In this document: positions 37,260 to 45,936 of the stretch, in pieces
Numbering within the stretch: the first letter of the stretch is position 1
Layout: each line of letters starts with the position of its first letter
Source of the DNA: Solirubrobacter sp963724195
GTDB taxonomy: Bacteria > Actinomycetota > Thermoleophilia > Solirubrobacterales > Solirubrobacteraceae
Reading direction: 5' to 3'
Assembly: GCA_963724195.1 (NCBI GenBank)
Contig: CAVRTQ010000031.1
Coordinates: forward strand, 62,001-126,000
Length of the DNA stretch: 64,000 nt
The notes under the pieces: generated by a model
What the model was told of the DNA's origin: nothing
The model's database searches: none
Seen by the model: only the letters and a program-made list of their open reading frames with translations
Made by a program: the position numbers and the translations under genes

Positions 37260-38886
37260 TTGAGCGGCCCAGGCGATCGCGGACTCCGGGACGCGGCCCG
37301 GCACCTTGGTGCCGTCCTGCCGCATGGCGGATCCTTGCCCGAAGCGGAATGGCAGTCCCGCCAGCGGGCGCTGCGCTGGCTGCTGTGGGCGCACGTCGTC
37401 GCGATCCCGATCATCACGCTGCTGTTCGACCAGGGTCTCGACCAGGCCGCGCTGGACCTGTTCACGCCGACCTTCTTCGCGATCATCGCGCAGCTCCGGC
37501 GCGGCAGCCGGCGTGTGCAATCGCTGGTCGTGACGGTGGGCCTGCTCTCGTGCAGCGCCCTGATCGTCCACATCACGGGCGGGCTGACGCAGGCGTACTT
37601 CCACTTCTTCGTGATGGTCGCGGCGCTGTCGCTGTACGAGGACTGGCTGCCGTTCGCGACCGCCGTGGTGTACGTGCTGATCCAGCAGGCCGTGACCGCC
37701 GAGGTCGTCGACTACGACGAGGCGAACTCGCCCTGGCGCTGGGGGCTCGTGCACGCCGCGTTCATCGGCGCGCTGTCGCTGGTGTGCCTGGCGACCTGGC
37801 GCGCTTCGGCGCGTGACCGCGAGGCGTTCCGGTCACTCGTCCAGTCGCTGGAGGAGGGCGTGGTGATGATCGACCGCAACGGGCAGATGATCACCGCGAA
37901 CCCCAGCGCGACACGGATCCTCGGCATGGACCCCGGGGAGGTGCTCGCCGGGTACGGCCACGCCGAGTGGTCGTTCATCGACGCCGAAGGCCAGCCGCTG
38001 CCGACGCGCGAGACGCCCGCTGTTCATCACCGCGACGACCGGCGCACCGCAGGTGTCCGTCGTGGCCGGGCTGCGGCGGCGACGCGGAGAGACGCGCTGG
38101 CTCGCGGTCTCCACGCACGCCGTGGAGACCGACCGCGACCCGCCGTACACGATCGTCGTCTCGTTCACGGACGTGACGGAGGAGCGTGAGGCCGCCGAGG
38201 CGCTCGAGCGCTCCAACACCGAGCTCTCCCAGTTCGCCTACATCGCCTCGCACGACCTGTCCGAGCCGCTGCGGATGGTGTCGAGCTACCTCGGGCTGCT
38301 GCGCCGCCGCTACCGCGGCCGGCTGGACCGGGACGCGGACGAGTTCATCGAGTACGCCGTCGACGGCGCCGCACGCATGCGAACGCTGATCGAGGGCCTG
38401 CTCGAGTACTCGCGGGCGGGCAGCGGGGAGGAGCCGGCCGAGCCGGTGGAGCTCGCGGGCGTCACCGCCGACGTCCTGCGCTCGCTCGCCGCCGCGATGG
38501 TCGAGGCGGGGGCGGAGATCGAGATCAGCGACCTGCCGGTGGTGATGGGCAACCGCGCGCAGCTCGAGCGGCTGCTGCAGAACCTCGTCGCGAACGCGCT
38601 CAAGTTCCACGGCAACGGTCGCGCCCAGGTGTGGGTGCGGGCCGAGGGCGAGGCACTCGGCATGGCGCAGATCGCGGTCGCCGACAGCGGCATCGGCATC
38701 GCCCCCGAGGACCGTGAGAACGTGTTCGAGATGTTCCAGCGCCTGCACGAGCGCGAGGCGTACGAGGGCACGGGCATCGGCCTCGCCGTCTGCCGCAAGA
38801 TCGTCGAGCGCCACGGCGGGCGGATCTGGGTCGACGGGCGCGAGGGCGGCGGCAGCGTGTTTCGGTTCACCCTCCCGTCCGGGTAA
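37260..38886 (+). CDS. Membrane sensor histidine kinase with PAS domain (frame broken)
   Basis: Start probably TTG 37260. Residues about 35-180 hold five or six membrane segments (WLLWAHVVAIPIITLLFDQG, LVVTVGLLSCSALIVHITGG, FFVMVAALSLYEDWLPFATA), then a PAS domain (SLEEGVVMIDRNGQMITANP), with a frame change near 38020. The kinase core follows: phospho-His in FAYIASHDLSEPLRMVSSYL, N box RLLQNLVANALKFHGNGR, G boxes VADSGIGIAPEDRENVFEM and GTGIGLAVCRKIVERHGGRI. No response regulator is adjacent, so it is an orphan in this window. Confidence 0.85.
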
Positions 38887-38897
38887 TACTGCTGCGC

Positions 38898-40268
38898 ATG
38901 TCAGACGTCGCCATGCCCCGCCTGTCGGACTCGATGGAAGAGGGCACGATCCTCAAGTGGCTCAAGTCCGACGGAGACGAGGTCTCCAAGGGCGAAGAGC
39001 TGGTCGAGATCGAGACGGACAAGGCCAACATGACCTACGAGGCCGACGAGTCCGGCACGCTGGAGATCGTCGCTCAAGAGGGCGACACGCTGCCCGTGGG
39101 CGAGACGATCTGCAAGATCGGCGAGGGCGGCGGCGGGTCCTCGGACGACGACGAAGACGAGGACGAAGAAGAAGCGCCCGAGGCCGACGAGGAAGAAGAG
39201 GCCGAGGACCAGGGCGACGAGGGCGCGGCGGACGAGGCCGCCGACGAAGCGGACGAGCCCGAGCGACGAGGACGAAGCGGACGACGACGAGCGGACGACG
39301 ACGAGCCGACGAAGACGACGAGGAGCCGAGCGACGAAGAGGACGAGGAGCCTGAATCCGGCGAGGACCGGAGGACGAGCCCGAGCCCGAACCGGAGCCCG
39401 GAGCGAGGACGAAGGCGAGCGCGTCAAGGCCTCCCCGATCGCGCGCCGGATCGCCGAGGAGAAGGGCGTCGACCTCTCCACCATCGAGGGCAGCGGCCCC
39501 GGCGGGCGGATCGTCAAGGCCGACCTCGAGGACAAGCAGGAAGAAGCGCCGAAGAAGCAGCGCTCAGCCGACCAGGGCCGCGGCGAGATCGAGGAAGTCG
39601 AGCTCTCCCGCCTGCAGCGCACGGTCGCGCGGCGGATGGCGGAGTCCAAGGCCACCGCGCCGGACTTCGTGATGACGCTCGAGGTCGACATGGACGAGGC
39701 CGTGAGCCTCCGCCAGCAGCTCAAGGCCGTGGCCGGCGACGCGCCGGCGCCGTCCTTCAACGACTTCGTGATCAAGGCCTCGGCGCTCGCGCTCAAGGAC
39801 TTCCCGCGCGCGAACGGCGCCTACCGCGACGGGCAGTTCGAGCTCTACTCGCGCGTGAACGTCGGCGTCGCGGTGGCCGGGCAGGACGCGCTCGTCGTGC
39901 CGACCGTGTTCGACGCCGACAAGAAGAGCCTCGGCCAGATCGCCGAAGAGGCGCGCCGGGTCGCCGAGCGCGTGCGCGAAGGCAAGATCACGCCGCCCGA
40001 GCTCTCCGCCGGCACGTTCACGATCTCGAACCTCGGGATGTACGGCATCAAGCGCTTCGTGGCCGTGATCAACCCGCCGCAGGCCGCGATCCTGGCCGTC
40101 GGCGAGCTCACGCCGCGGCCCGTGGTGCGCGACGGCGAGGTCGTCGTCCGCAACATCATGGAGCTCACGCTCACCTGCGACCACCGGATCCTCTACGGCG
40201 CGGAGGCCGCGGAGTTCCTCGGCCGCATCCGCGAGTACCTCGAGCAGCCGCTCAAGCTCGTCCTCTGA
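38898..40268 (+). CDS. Dihydrolipoamide acyltransferase (E2), complex 1
   Basis: 456 aa from ATG 38898. Lipoyl domain with the lipoylated Lys in EIETDKANMTYEADESGT, a very acidic linker, the E1/E3-binding peripheral domain (KASPIARRIAEEKGVDLSTI, GSGPGGRIVKADLE) and the catalytic domain (LQRTVARRMAESKATAPDF, GTFTISNLGMYGIKRFVAVI). The active-site motif reads TCDHRILYGAEAAEF, with Tyr where most E2s have Asp after the DHR. Between about 39260 and 39400 the linker alternates between acidic and Arg-rich readings, indicating compensating indels within the Asp/Glu codon repeats. Ends in a palindrome shared with the convergent gene. Confidence 0.92.
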   Translation: MSDVAMPRLSDSMEEGTILKWLKSDGDEVSKGEELVEIETDKANMTYEADESGTLEIVAQEGDTLPVGETICKIGEGGGGSSDDDEDEDEEEAPEADEEEEAEDQGDEGAADEAADEADEPERRGRSGRRRADDDEPTKTTRSRATKRTRSLNPARTGGRARARTGARSEDEGERVKASPIARRIAEEKGVDLSTIEGSGPGGRIVKADLEDKQEEAPKKQRSADQGRGEIEEVELSRLQRTVARRMAESKATAPDFVMTLEVDMDEAVSLRQQLKAVAGDAPAPSFNDFVIKASALALKDFPRANGAYRDGQFELYSRVNVGVAVAGQDALVVPTVFDADKKSLGQIAEEARRVAERVREGKITPPELSAGTFTISNLGMYGIKRFVAVINPPQAAILAVGELTPRPVVRDGEVVVRNIMELTLTCDHRILYGAEAAEFLGRIREYLEQPLKLVL

Positions 40269-40297
40269 AGCTAAAGGTGCCAGGCACCTTTAACTTC
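40267..40297. terminator. Perfectly centred palindrome between convergent genes
   Basis: Two 15-base arms around a central A, differing at one position (GAAGCTAAAGGTGCC / GGCACCTTTAACTTC). It contains both stop codons: TGA of the E2 gene and TAA of the opposing membrane-protein gene. It could be a bidirectional terminator or a REP-type dispersed palindrome; the AAAGGTGCC-GGCACCTTT core resembles repeats associated with REP transposases in other phyla. Confidence 0.6.
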
Positions 40298-40859
40298 GGT
40301 TCGGCAGGCGTTCGGTGTCCCGGATCAGTCCCGGCGGGGACTGGTCCGTGTTGACGAACAGGCAGATCGGGAGCCGCTCGGCGGCGATGTAGGCGCAGGC
40401 GCGGTAGCGGTCGGGCTCGAGCTCGCGCGTGTCCACGACGGTGATGGGCGCGAACGCGGGCTCTTCGCGGGCCAGCCAGTCGCGCACGGCGGCCTCTCCC
40501 GCCGCGCGGGCGTGCTGCTGGTCCACGCGCGGGCCGCGGTGCAGCAACCCGCCCGCGAGGAGCGCCAGGAAGATCGTCACGAGCAGCGCGGTGCCCGCGT
40601 AGTCGCGGGCGATCAGGAACGGGAGGTCCGGGCGGCGGCGACGCAGCGCCATCCCGAGAAACGGCGCCACGACGGCCACGGCGAGCAGGTTGAAGAAGCC
40701 GACGATCAGCACCGCGCCGACCGCGTCGCCGCCTTCACCCTGGAACGGGAGCCACGCCACGAGCAGCGCGTCGAGCACCGTCAGCAGGGCGAAGGTCGGC
40801 CACTGCCAGGCCCCGCGCAACCGCCATCGCAGGCGTCGCCACCGTACGGACTCGACCAT
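40290..40859 (-). CDS. Small two-helix membrane protein of unknown function
   Basis: 189 aa from ATG 40859 (an ORF extension further upstream is low-complexity). Arg-rich start (MVESVRWRRLRWRLRGAW), then membrane segments WPTFALLTVLDALLVAWLPF, AVLIVGFFNLLAVAVVAPFL and YAGTALLVTIFLALLAGGLL, and a soluble C-terminal domain with a conserved-looking DTRELEPDRYRACAYIAAE and ICLFVNTDQSPPGL. No family recognised. Its 3' end lies in the palindrome shared with the E2 gene. Confidence 0.72.
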   Translation of the reverse strand: MVESVRWRRLRWRLRGAWQWPTFALLTVLDALLVAWLPFQGEGGDAVGAVLIVGFFNLLAVAVVAPFLGMALRRRRPDLPFLIARDYAGTALLVTIFLALLAGGLLHRGPRVDQQHARAAGEAAVRDWLAREEPAFAPITVVDTRELEPDRYRACAYIAAERLPICLFVNTDQSPPGLIRDTERLPNRS

Positions 40860-40999
40860 CGTCGTCGTCAACGATAACCCGCCATGCCGTACGCTCAACG
40901 GTGACCGGACAGCGGCGGAGATCCCGTCCGTCCGGACCGGCGCAGGCCCCGGCGATCCTGGGGAGGGCGCATAGAACCCGCGAAGGAGAGACACGCCAC

Positions 41000-42043
41000 A
41001 TGGCGACCGAAACCGCCCGAACCGAAATACCTCCGGACGTTTCCGAGCACCTGACGACGGAAGACCGCACCGGTCTCCTGCGCGCGATGCTCATGATGCG
41101 GGGGATCGAAGAACGAGCGATGACGCTCTACCGGCAGGGCAAGGTGCCGGGGAGCTTCTACGACGGCTTCGGCCAGGAGGCCGTGTCCGCCGGCGCGACC
41201 TGGGCGATGGCCGCCGAGGACCGCCTGTGCATCCTGCACCGCGACCTCGCGGCGCACATCATCCGCGGCGTCGAGCCGTGGCGCATCTTCGCCCAGTACA
41301 TGGGCCGCGCCGACGGCATCACCCGCGGCCGCGACGGCAACGTGCACTTCGGCGACCGCACGAAGGGCTGCGTCGGCATGGTCTCGATGCTCCCGGACAT
41401 GATGCTGATCGCCACCGGCATGGCCATGGCCTTCAAGTTGCGCGGTGAAGCGCGCTGCGCGATCACCTGGTTCGGTGACGGGTCCACCTCCCGCGGCGAC
41501 TTCCACGAGGCCATGAACTGGGCCGGCGTGCAGAAGCTCCCGGTGATCTTCATCCTCGAGAACAACCAGTACGCGTACTCCACGCCGCTGGACCAGCAGT
41601 TCGCGGTCAACCCGGTCGAGCGCGCCGCCGCGTACGGGTTCCCGGGCGTGAGCGCCGACGGCAACGACCCCGAGGCGATGTTCGAGACCGTCCGCCAGGC
41701 CCGCGAGCGCGCGCTCGCCGGCGAGGGCCCGACGCTCGTGGAGGCCGTGACCATGCGCATGCACGGCCACGCCGCGCACGACGACATGAAGTACGTCCCG
41801 ACCGAGAAGGTCGAGGAGTGGCGCGCGAAGGACCCGATCGACCGGCAGGTCCGCCGCCTGGAGGCGCTCGGCGTCGACACGCAGGCCGTCCGCGAGAGCG
41901 TCAAGGCCGAGATCGACGCCGCCGTCGAGCGCGGGCTGCAGTCCCCGCAGCCCGACCCGAACACCGTCCTGGACGGGCTGTTCGCGGATGAGCCGTCCTT
42001 GCTCGAGGACGGCAACGCCCCCTGGTCCGGCTTCCGGAGCTAG
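41000..42043 (+). CDS. 2-oxoacid dehydrogenase E1 alpha subunit, complex 2
   Basis: 347 aa from ATG 41000; AAGGAG lies 11 bases upstream. MLMMRGIEERAMTLYRQGKV, YDGFGQEAVSAGATWAM, GRDGNVHFGDRTKGCVGMVS, TPP motif WFGDGSTSRGDFHEAMNWAG with ILENNQYAYSTPL, and the phospho-loop MRMHGHAAHDDMKYV. This subgroup is closer to branched-chain/pyruvate BkdA/PdhA-type E1 alpha than the complex 1 subunit. First of an E1 alpha-E1 beta-E2 operon that runs on to lipoate genes. Confidence 0.93.
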   Translation: MATETARTEIPPDVSEHLTTEDRTGLLRAMLMMRGIEERAMTLYRQGKVPGSFYDGFGQEAVSAGATWAMAAEDRLCILHRDLAAHIIRGVEPWRIFAQYMGRADGITRGRDGNVHFGDRTKGCVGMVSMLPDMMLIATGMAMAFKLRGEARCAITWFGDGSTSRGDFHEAMNWAGVQKLPVIFILENNQYAYSTPLDQQFAVNPVERAAAYGFPGVSADGNDPEAMFETVRQARERALAGEGPTLVEAVTMRMHGHAAHDDMKYVPTEKVEEWRAKDPIDRQVRRLEALGVDTQAVRESVKAEIDAAVERGLQSPQPDPNTVLDGLFADEPSLLEDGNAPWSGFRS

Positions 42044-42047
42044 TCCC

Positions 42048-43010
42048 ATGGCGACCATGACCTATCTGCAGGCCATCTCCGACGCCATGCGCGAGGAGAT
42101 GCGCTCCGACGAGCGCGTCTTCCTCATGGGCGAGGACATCGGGACCTTCGGCGGCGCCTTCAAGGTGACCGACGGCTTCATCGACGAGTTCGGCCCCAAG
42201 CGCGTGATGGACACGCCGCTGGCCGAGTCGGCCATCGTCGGCTGCGCGATCGGCGCCGCCGTCGAAGGCCTCCGGCCGATCGCCGAGATGCAGTTCTCCG
42301 ACTTCGTCAGCTGCGGCTTCGACCAGCTGGTGAACGTCGCCGGCAAGACGTACTACCGGATGGGCCTGTCGGTGAACATCACCGTCCGGCTCCCGAGTGG
42401 CGGCGGCTTCTCCGGCGGCCCGTACCACTCGCAGAACCCCGAGGCGTGGTTCATGCACGCGCCGGGCCTGAAGATCGTCGCGCCGAGCACCGCCGAGGAC
42501 GCGAAGGGCCTGCTCATCAGCGCCGTGCGCGACCCCAACCCGGTGCTGTTCATGGAGCACAAGCACCTGTACCGGCGCGTGAAGGGCGACGTGCCCACCG
42601 GCACGTACGAGACGCCGTTCACCGCCCGGATCGCGCGCGAGGGCACCGACCTCACGGTCATCGCCTACGGCGCGATGGTCCACACGGCGCTGGAGGCGAC
42701 GGCGGACCTGGACGGCTCGATCGAGGTGCTGGACCTGCGCTCGCTGGTCCCGCTCGACGAGGAGGCGATCCTCAAGAGCGTCCGCAAGACGAGCAAGGTC
42801 GTGATCATCGACGAGGCCAACCAGATGTGCGCCGCCGGCGCGCAGGTGTCGGCGATGCTCGCCGAGCGCGCGTTCGAGGACCTCGACGGCCCGATCATCC
42901 GCGTGGCGACGCCGGACGTGCCGATCCCGTTCTCCCCCACCCTCGAGCAGGCCGTCCTGCCGCAGGTCGACGACGTCCGGGAGGCGTGCCGTGAGCTCCT
43001 CGAGTACTGA
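42048..43010 (+). CDS. 2-oxoacid dehydrogenase E1 beta subunit, complex 2
   Basis: 320 aa from ATG 42048, 4 bp after the alpha subunit. MTYLQAISDAMREEMRSDER, FLMGEDIGTFGGAFKVTDGF, KRVMDTPLAESAIVGCAIGA, GGGFSGGPYHSQNPEAWF, VLDLRSLVPLDEEAILKSVR and IIDEANQMCAAGAQVSAM. Partner of the preceding gene. Frame intact. Confidence 0.93.
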   Translation: MATMTYLQAISDAMREEMRSDERVFLMGEDIGTFGGAFKVTDGFIDEFGPKRVMDTPLAESAIVGCAIGAAVEGLRPIAEMQFSDFVSCGFDQLVNVAGKTYYRMGLSVNITVRLPSGGGFSGGPYHSQNPEAWFMHAPGLKIVAPSTAEDAKGLLISAVRDPNPVLFMEHKHLYRRVKGDVPTGTYETPFTARIAREGTDLTVIAYGAMVHTALEATADLDGSIEVLDLRSLVPLDEEAILKSVRKTSKVVIIDEANQMCAAGAQVSAMLAERAFEDLDGPIIRVATPDVPIPFSPTLEQAVLPQVDDVREACRELLEY

Positions 43011-43021
43011 GACGACGTACG

Positions 43022-44330
43022 ATGGACGTCTCGATGCCCCAGATGGGCGTGTCGGTGGCCGAGGGCACGGTCGTCGAGTGGAAGAAGCAGGTCGGCGACT
43101 GGGTCGAGGCCGACGAGATCATCTGCTCGATCTCGACCGACAAGATCGACACCGACGTGGAGTCCCCGGCGACGGGCCGCGTGGCGGAGATCATCGTCAA
43201 CGTGGGTGACACCGTGGACGTCGGCGTCGTGATGGCGAAGATCGCCACGGACGCGCGGCCGGGTGAGGCGCACGCGTCCGAGAACGACGATCTCGGCACG
43301 GGCGAGGCCGCCGCGGCGGTCGAGGCGCCCGGCGAGGCCGGCGAGCTGATCGGCGACGACACCGACCAGTCCCAGGCCAAGCGCTACTCGCCGGTCGTGA
43401 TGCGCATGGCGGCCGAGCACAACCTGGACCTGTCGCAGATCGCGGGCACCGGCCGTGGCGGCCGGATCTCCAAGAAGGACGTGCTGGCGTTCATGGAGGG
43501 CGGCGCGGAAGAGCCGCCGATGCACATCGAGTCGCCCTACCGGCCCGACGAGCCCGCGCTCAAGCGCAAGCCCAAGCCGCGCCTGCAGCGGATGGACGAG
43601 GTGCCGCGCGAGGCGGCCACCCCGCCCGCGGCTCCGGCCTCGGCCGCCGCTCCGGTCGCCGGCGCTCAGCCGCTGTCGCGCATGCGCCAGGCCATCGGCT
43701 CGCGCATGGTGCAGTCGCTGCAGACCGCGGCGACCTGCACGACCATCGCCGAGGCGGACATGAGCCGCATCGAGGCCGCCCGCAAGGCCGCGAAGCTCAG
43801 CTACCTGCCGTTCCAGGCGCGAGCGACGATCGAGACCCTGCTCGAGTTCCCGCTGCTCAACGCCACGCTCGAAGGCGACCAGCACACGGTCTACAGCGAC
43901 GCCGTCCACCTCGGCATCGCGGTGTCGCTCGGCTCGGGTGGCCTGATCGTCCCGATCATCCGCGACGCGCAGGACCTGAGCGTCGAGGGCCTGGCCAAGC
44001 GCATCAAGGACATCGCGGTCCGCGCACGGGCGAACCAGCTCACGCCGGACGAGGTCAGCGGCGGCACGTTCACGATCACCAACCCCGGCGGCTACGGCTC
44101 GATCATGGCCACGCCCGGTGATCAACCTGCCGCAGGTCGGCATCCTCGACACCGAGGCCGTCGTCAAGCGCCCGGTCGTGATCACGGACGAGCTCGGCAA
44201 CGACTCGATCGCCATCCGCAGCATGACCTACCTGTGCATGTCCTGGGACCACCGCGCCCTCGACGGCGCCTACGCCGCGCAGTTCCTCAACGCGCTGCGA
44301 AAGAAGTTGGAGTCCTGGCCGATTAGCTAG
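43022..44330 (+). CDS. Dihydrolipoamide acyltransferase (E2), complex 2 (one frameshift)
   Basis: About 435 aa. Lipoyl domain MDVSMPQMGVSVAEGTVVEW with the lipoylated Lys in SISTDKIDTDVESPATG; peripheral subunit-binding domain SPVVMRMAAEHNLDLSQIAG; catalytic core LSRMRQAIGSRMVQSLQTAA, LGIAVSLGSGGLIVPIIRDA and GGTFTITNPGGYGSIMATP. One extra G near 44115 breaks the frame; in the next frame VINLPQVGILDTEAVVKRPV continues to the canonical MSWDHRALDGAYAAQFLNAL and stop 44330. Without that base the gene is normal, so a sequencing error is likely. Confidence 0.9.
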
Positions 44331-44349
44331 GCCAGAGAGACGGAAACGA

Positions 44350-44397
44350 AGATCTGACGGACACCCGCCCCGGGGAGACCCGGGGCGGGACAGATCT
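44350..44397 (+). terminator. Inverted repeat between E2 and lipB
   Basis: Outer arms AGATCTG/CAGATCT and an inner 11-bp perfect stem CCCGCCCCGGG/CCCGGGGCGGG with a 4-base loop. No T-run follows, so it may attenuate rather than fully stop transcription into lipB 10 bp downstream. Confidence 0.6.
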
Positions 44398-44407
44398 CCT
44401 CGATATC

Positions 44408-45094
44408 GTGGAGCCGATGGAGCTCCTCGTCTGTCATCTCGGCCGGGTCGAGTACCGCGAGGCGACGGCGCTGCAGGAGCGTCTGCGCCAGCAGGTGATC
44501 GCGGGTGAGCTGCCCGAGCTGATGCTGCTGCTCGAGCACCCGCCGGTCTACACCGTCACGCGCCGGACCGAATCGTCCGACCTGCCGTTCCCCGAGCGCT
44601 TCTACAAGGAGCGCGGGATCGACGTCGTGCGCACGCCGCGTGGCGGCCAGCTCACCTACCACGGGCCGGGCCAGCTCGTCGGCTACCCGATCATGCGGGT
44701 CACCAGCGTGCCGGAGTACATCCTCACGATGGAGCAGGCGCTCGTGAACGCGTTGGCCGACGCCGGCGTCGAGGCGCACACCAAGCTCGGCCACAAGCAC
44801 GTGGGCGTGTGGGTGGGCGACAAGAAGATCGCGTCCGTCGGCGTGCACATCTCGCACGGGGTGTCGTCGCACGGCTTCGCGGTCAACGTCGACAACGACC
44901 TGGACCCGTTCAGCTGGGTCGTGGCCTGCGGGCTGCCCGAGGTGACGATGACGTCGGTGGCCGCCGAGGGCGTGAGCGAGTCGGTGGCGTGCTTCCGCAA
45001 GCGCGCGGCGTGGCGCTTCGCCGAGGCGTTCGAGCGCCGGCAGCGGATCATCAGCCCGGCACGGCTCGGCATCGAGCCGCTGGTGACGGCCTAG
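44408..45094 (+). CDS. lipB: Octanoyltransferase
   Basis: 228 aa from GTG 44408 (ATG 44417 possible). Transfers octanoate from ACP to the lipoyl domains. Motifs: CHLGRVEYREATALQERLRQ, LLEHPPVYTVTRRTESSDL, VVRTPRGGQLTYHGPGQLVG (the RGGxxTYHGPGQ signature), HVGVWVGDKKIASVGVHIS with the catalytic Lys, SHGFAVNVDNDLDPFSWVVA with the catalytic Cys in VACGLP. Downstream of complex 2, upstream of lipA. Confidence 0.96.
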   Translation: MEPMELLVCHLGRVEYREATALQERLRQQVIAGELPELMLLLEHPPVYTVTRRTESSDLPFPERFYKERGIDVVRTPRGGQLTYHGPGQLVGYPIMRVTSVPEYILTMEQALVNALADAGVEAHTKLGHKHVGVWVGDKKIASVGVHISHGVSSHGFAVNVDNDLDPFSWVVACGLPEVTMTSVAAEGVSESVACFRKRAAWRFAEAFERRQRIISPARLGIEPLVTA

Positions 45095-45878
45095 ATGGAC
45101 GTCGGCGCCGCGATCTTCCTCTCCGACGAGGTCCAGCACGCCGGGACGCTCGCCCAGCGCCTGGAGGCGGCGGGCTACGAGTCGCTGATGCTCACCGAGC
45201 ACACGCACATCCCGGTCTCGGCCGGGATGGTGGACCGCACGGCGGGCCGCTCGCCGAGTACTACCGGCGCACGCACGACCCGTTCGTGGCGCTGGCGTTC
45301 GCGGCCGCCGCGACCGAGAAGCTCGTGATCGGGACGTCCGTGTGCCTGGTCACCGAGCACGACCCGATCGTGCTGGCCAAGGTCATCACGCTCGCTGCAG
45401 AACCTGTCCGGCGGGCGCTTCGTGTTCGGCATCGGCGCGGGCTGGAACAAGCCCGAGCTGCTCAACCACGGCACCGACCCGGCCACGCGGCACGGGCTGA
45501 TGCGCGAGCGCGTGGAGGCCATGAAGGCCATCTGGACGCAGGACGAGGCCGACTACCACGGCAAGCACGTGGACTTCGACCCGATCTGGCAGTGGCCGAA
45601 GCCCTCGCCGGTTCCGCCCGTCTACGTCGGCGGCAACGGCCCGCGCGTCGAGGACCGCGTCCTGCGCTACGGCGACGGCTGGATGCCGAACATGAAGGAC
45701 CTCGGCGAGCTGCGCGAGCGCGTCGCGGCCCTGCGCGAACGCGCCGGGTCCCACGTCCCCGTGACCTTCTACGGCGCGAAGCCCGAAACCCTGGAAGAGC
45801 TGTCGCGACGCCGGCGTGGACCGCGCGCTGATCGTCCTCGAGACCGTCCCAGAGCCCCCGATACCATCGATTCAGTGA
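45095..45878 (+). CDS. F420-dependent LLM-class oxidoreductase (frame broken)
   Basis: ATG 45095 directly follows the lipB stop. Luciferase-like monooxygenase fold: MDVGAAIFLSDEVQHAGTLA, LAQRLEAAGYESLMLTEHTH, then in a second frame HDPFVALAFAAAATEKLVIG, VCLVTEHDPIVLAKVITLA, a third frame NLSGGRFVFGIGAGWNKPEL, MKAIWTQDEADYHGKHVDFD, PPVYVGGNGPRVEDRVLRYG, and finally GVDRALIVLETVPEP to TGA 45876-45878. Frame changes near 45245, 45395 and 45810. Matches the TIGR03619-type F420 subfamily. Its position between lipB and lipA is unusual; substrate unknown. Confidence 0.8.
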
Positions 45879-45936
45879 GCGAAGAGACCCCGTCCTGCGC
45901 ATCCACCAGACCCGCTCGCGGGCGAACCCGGGCGGC

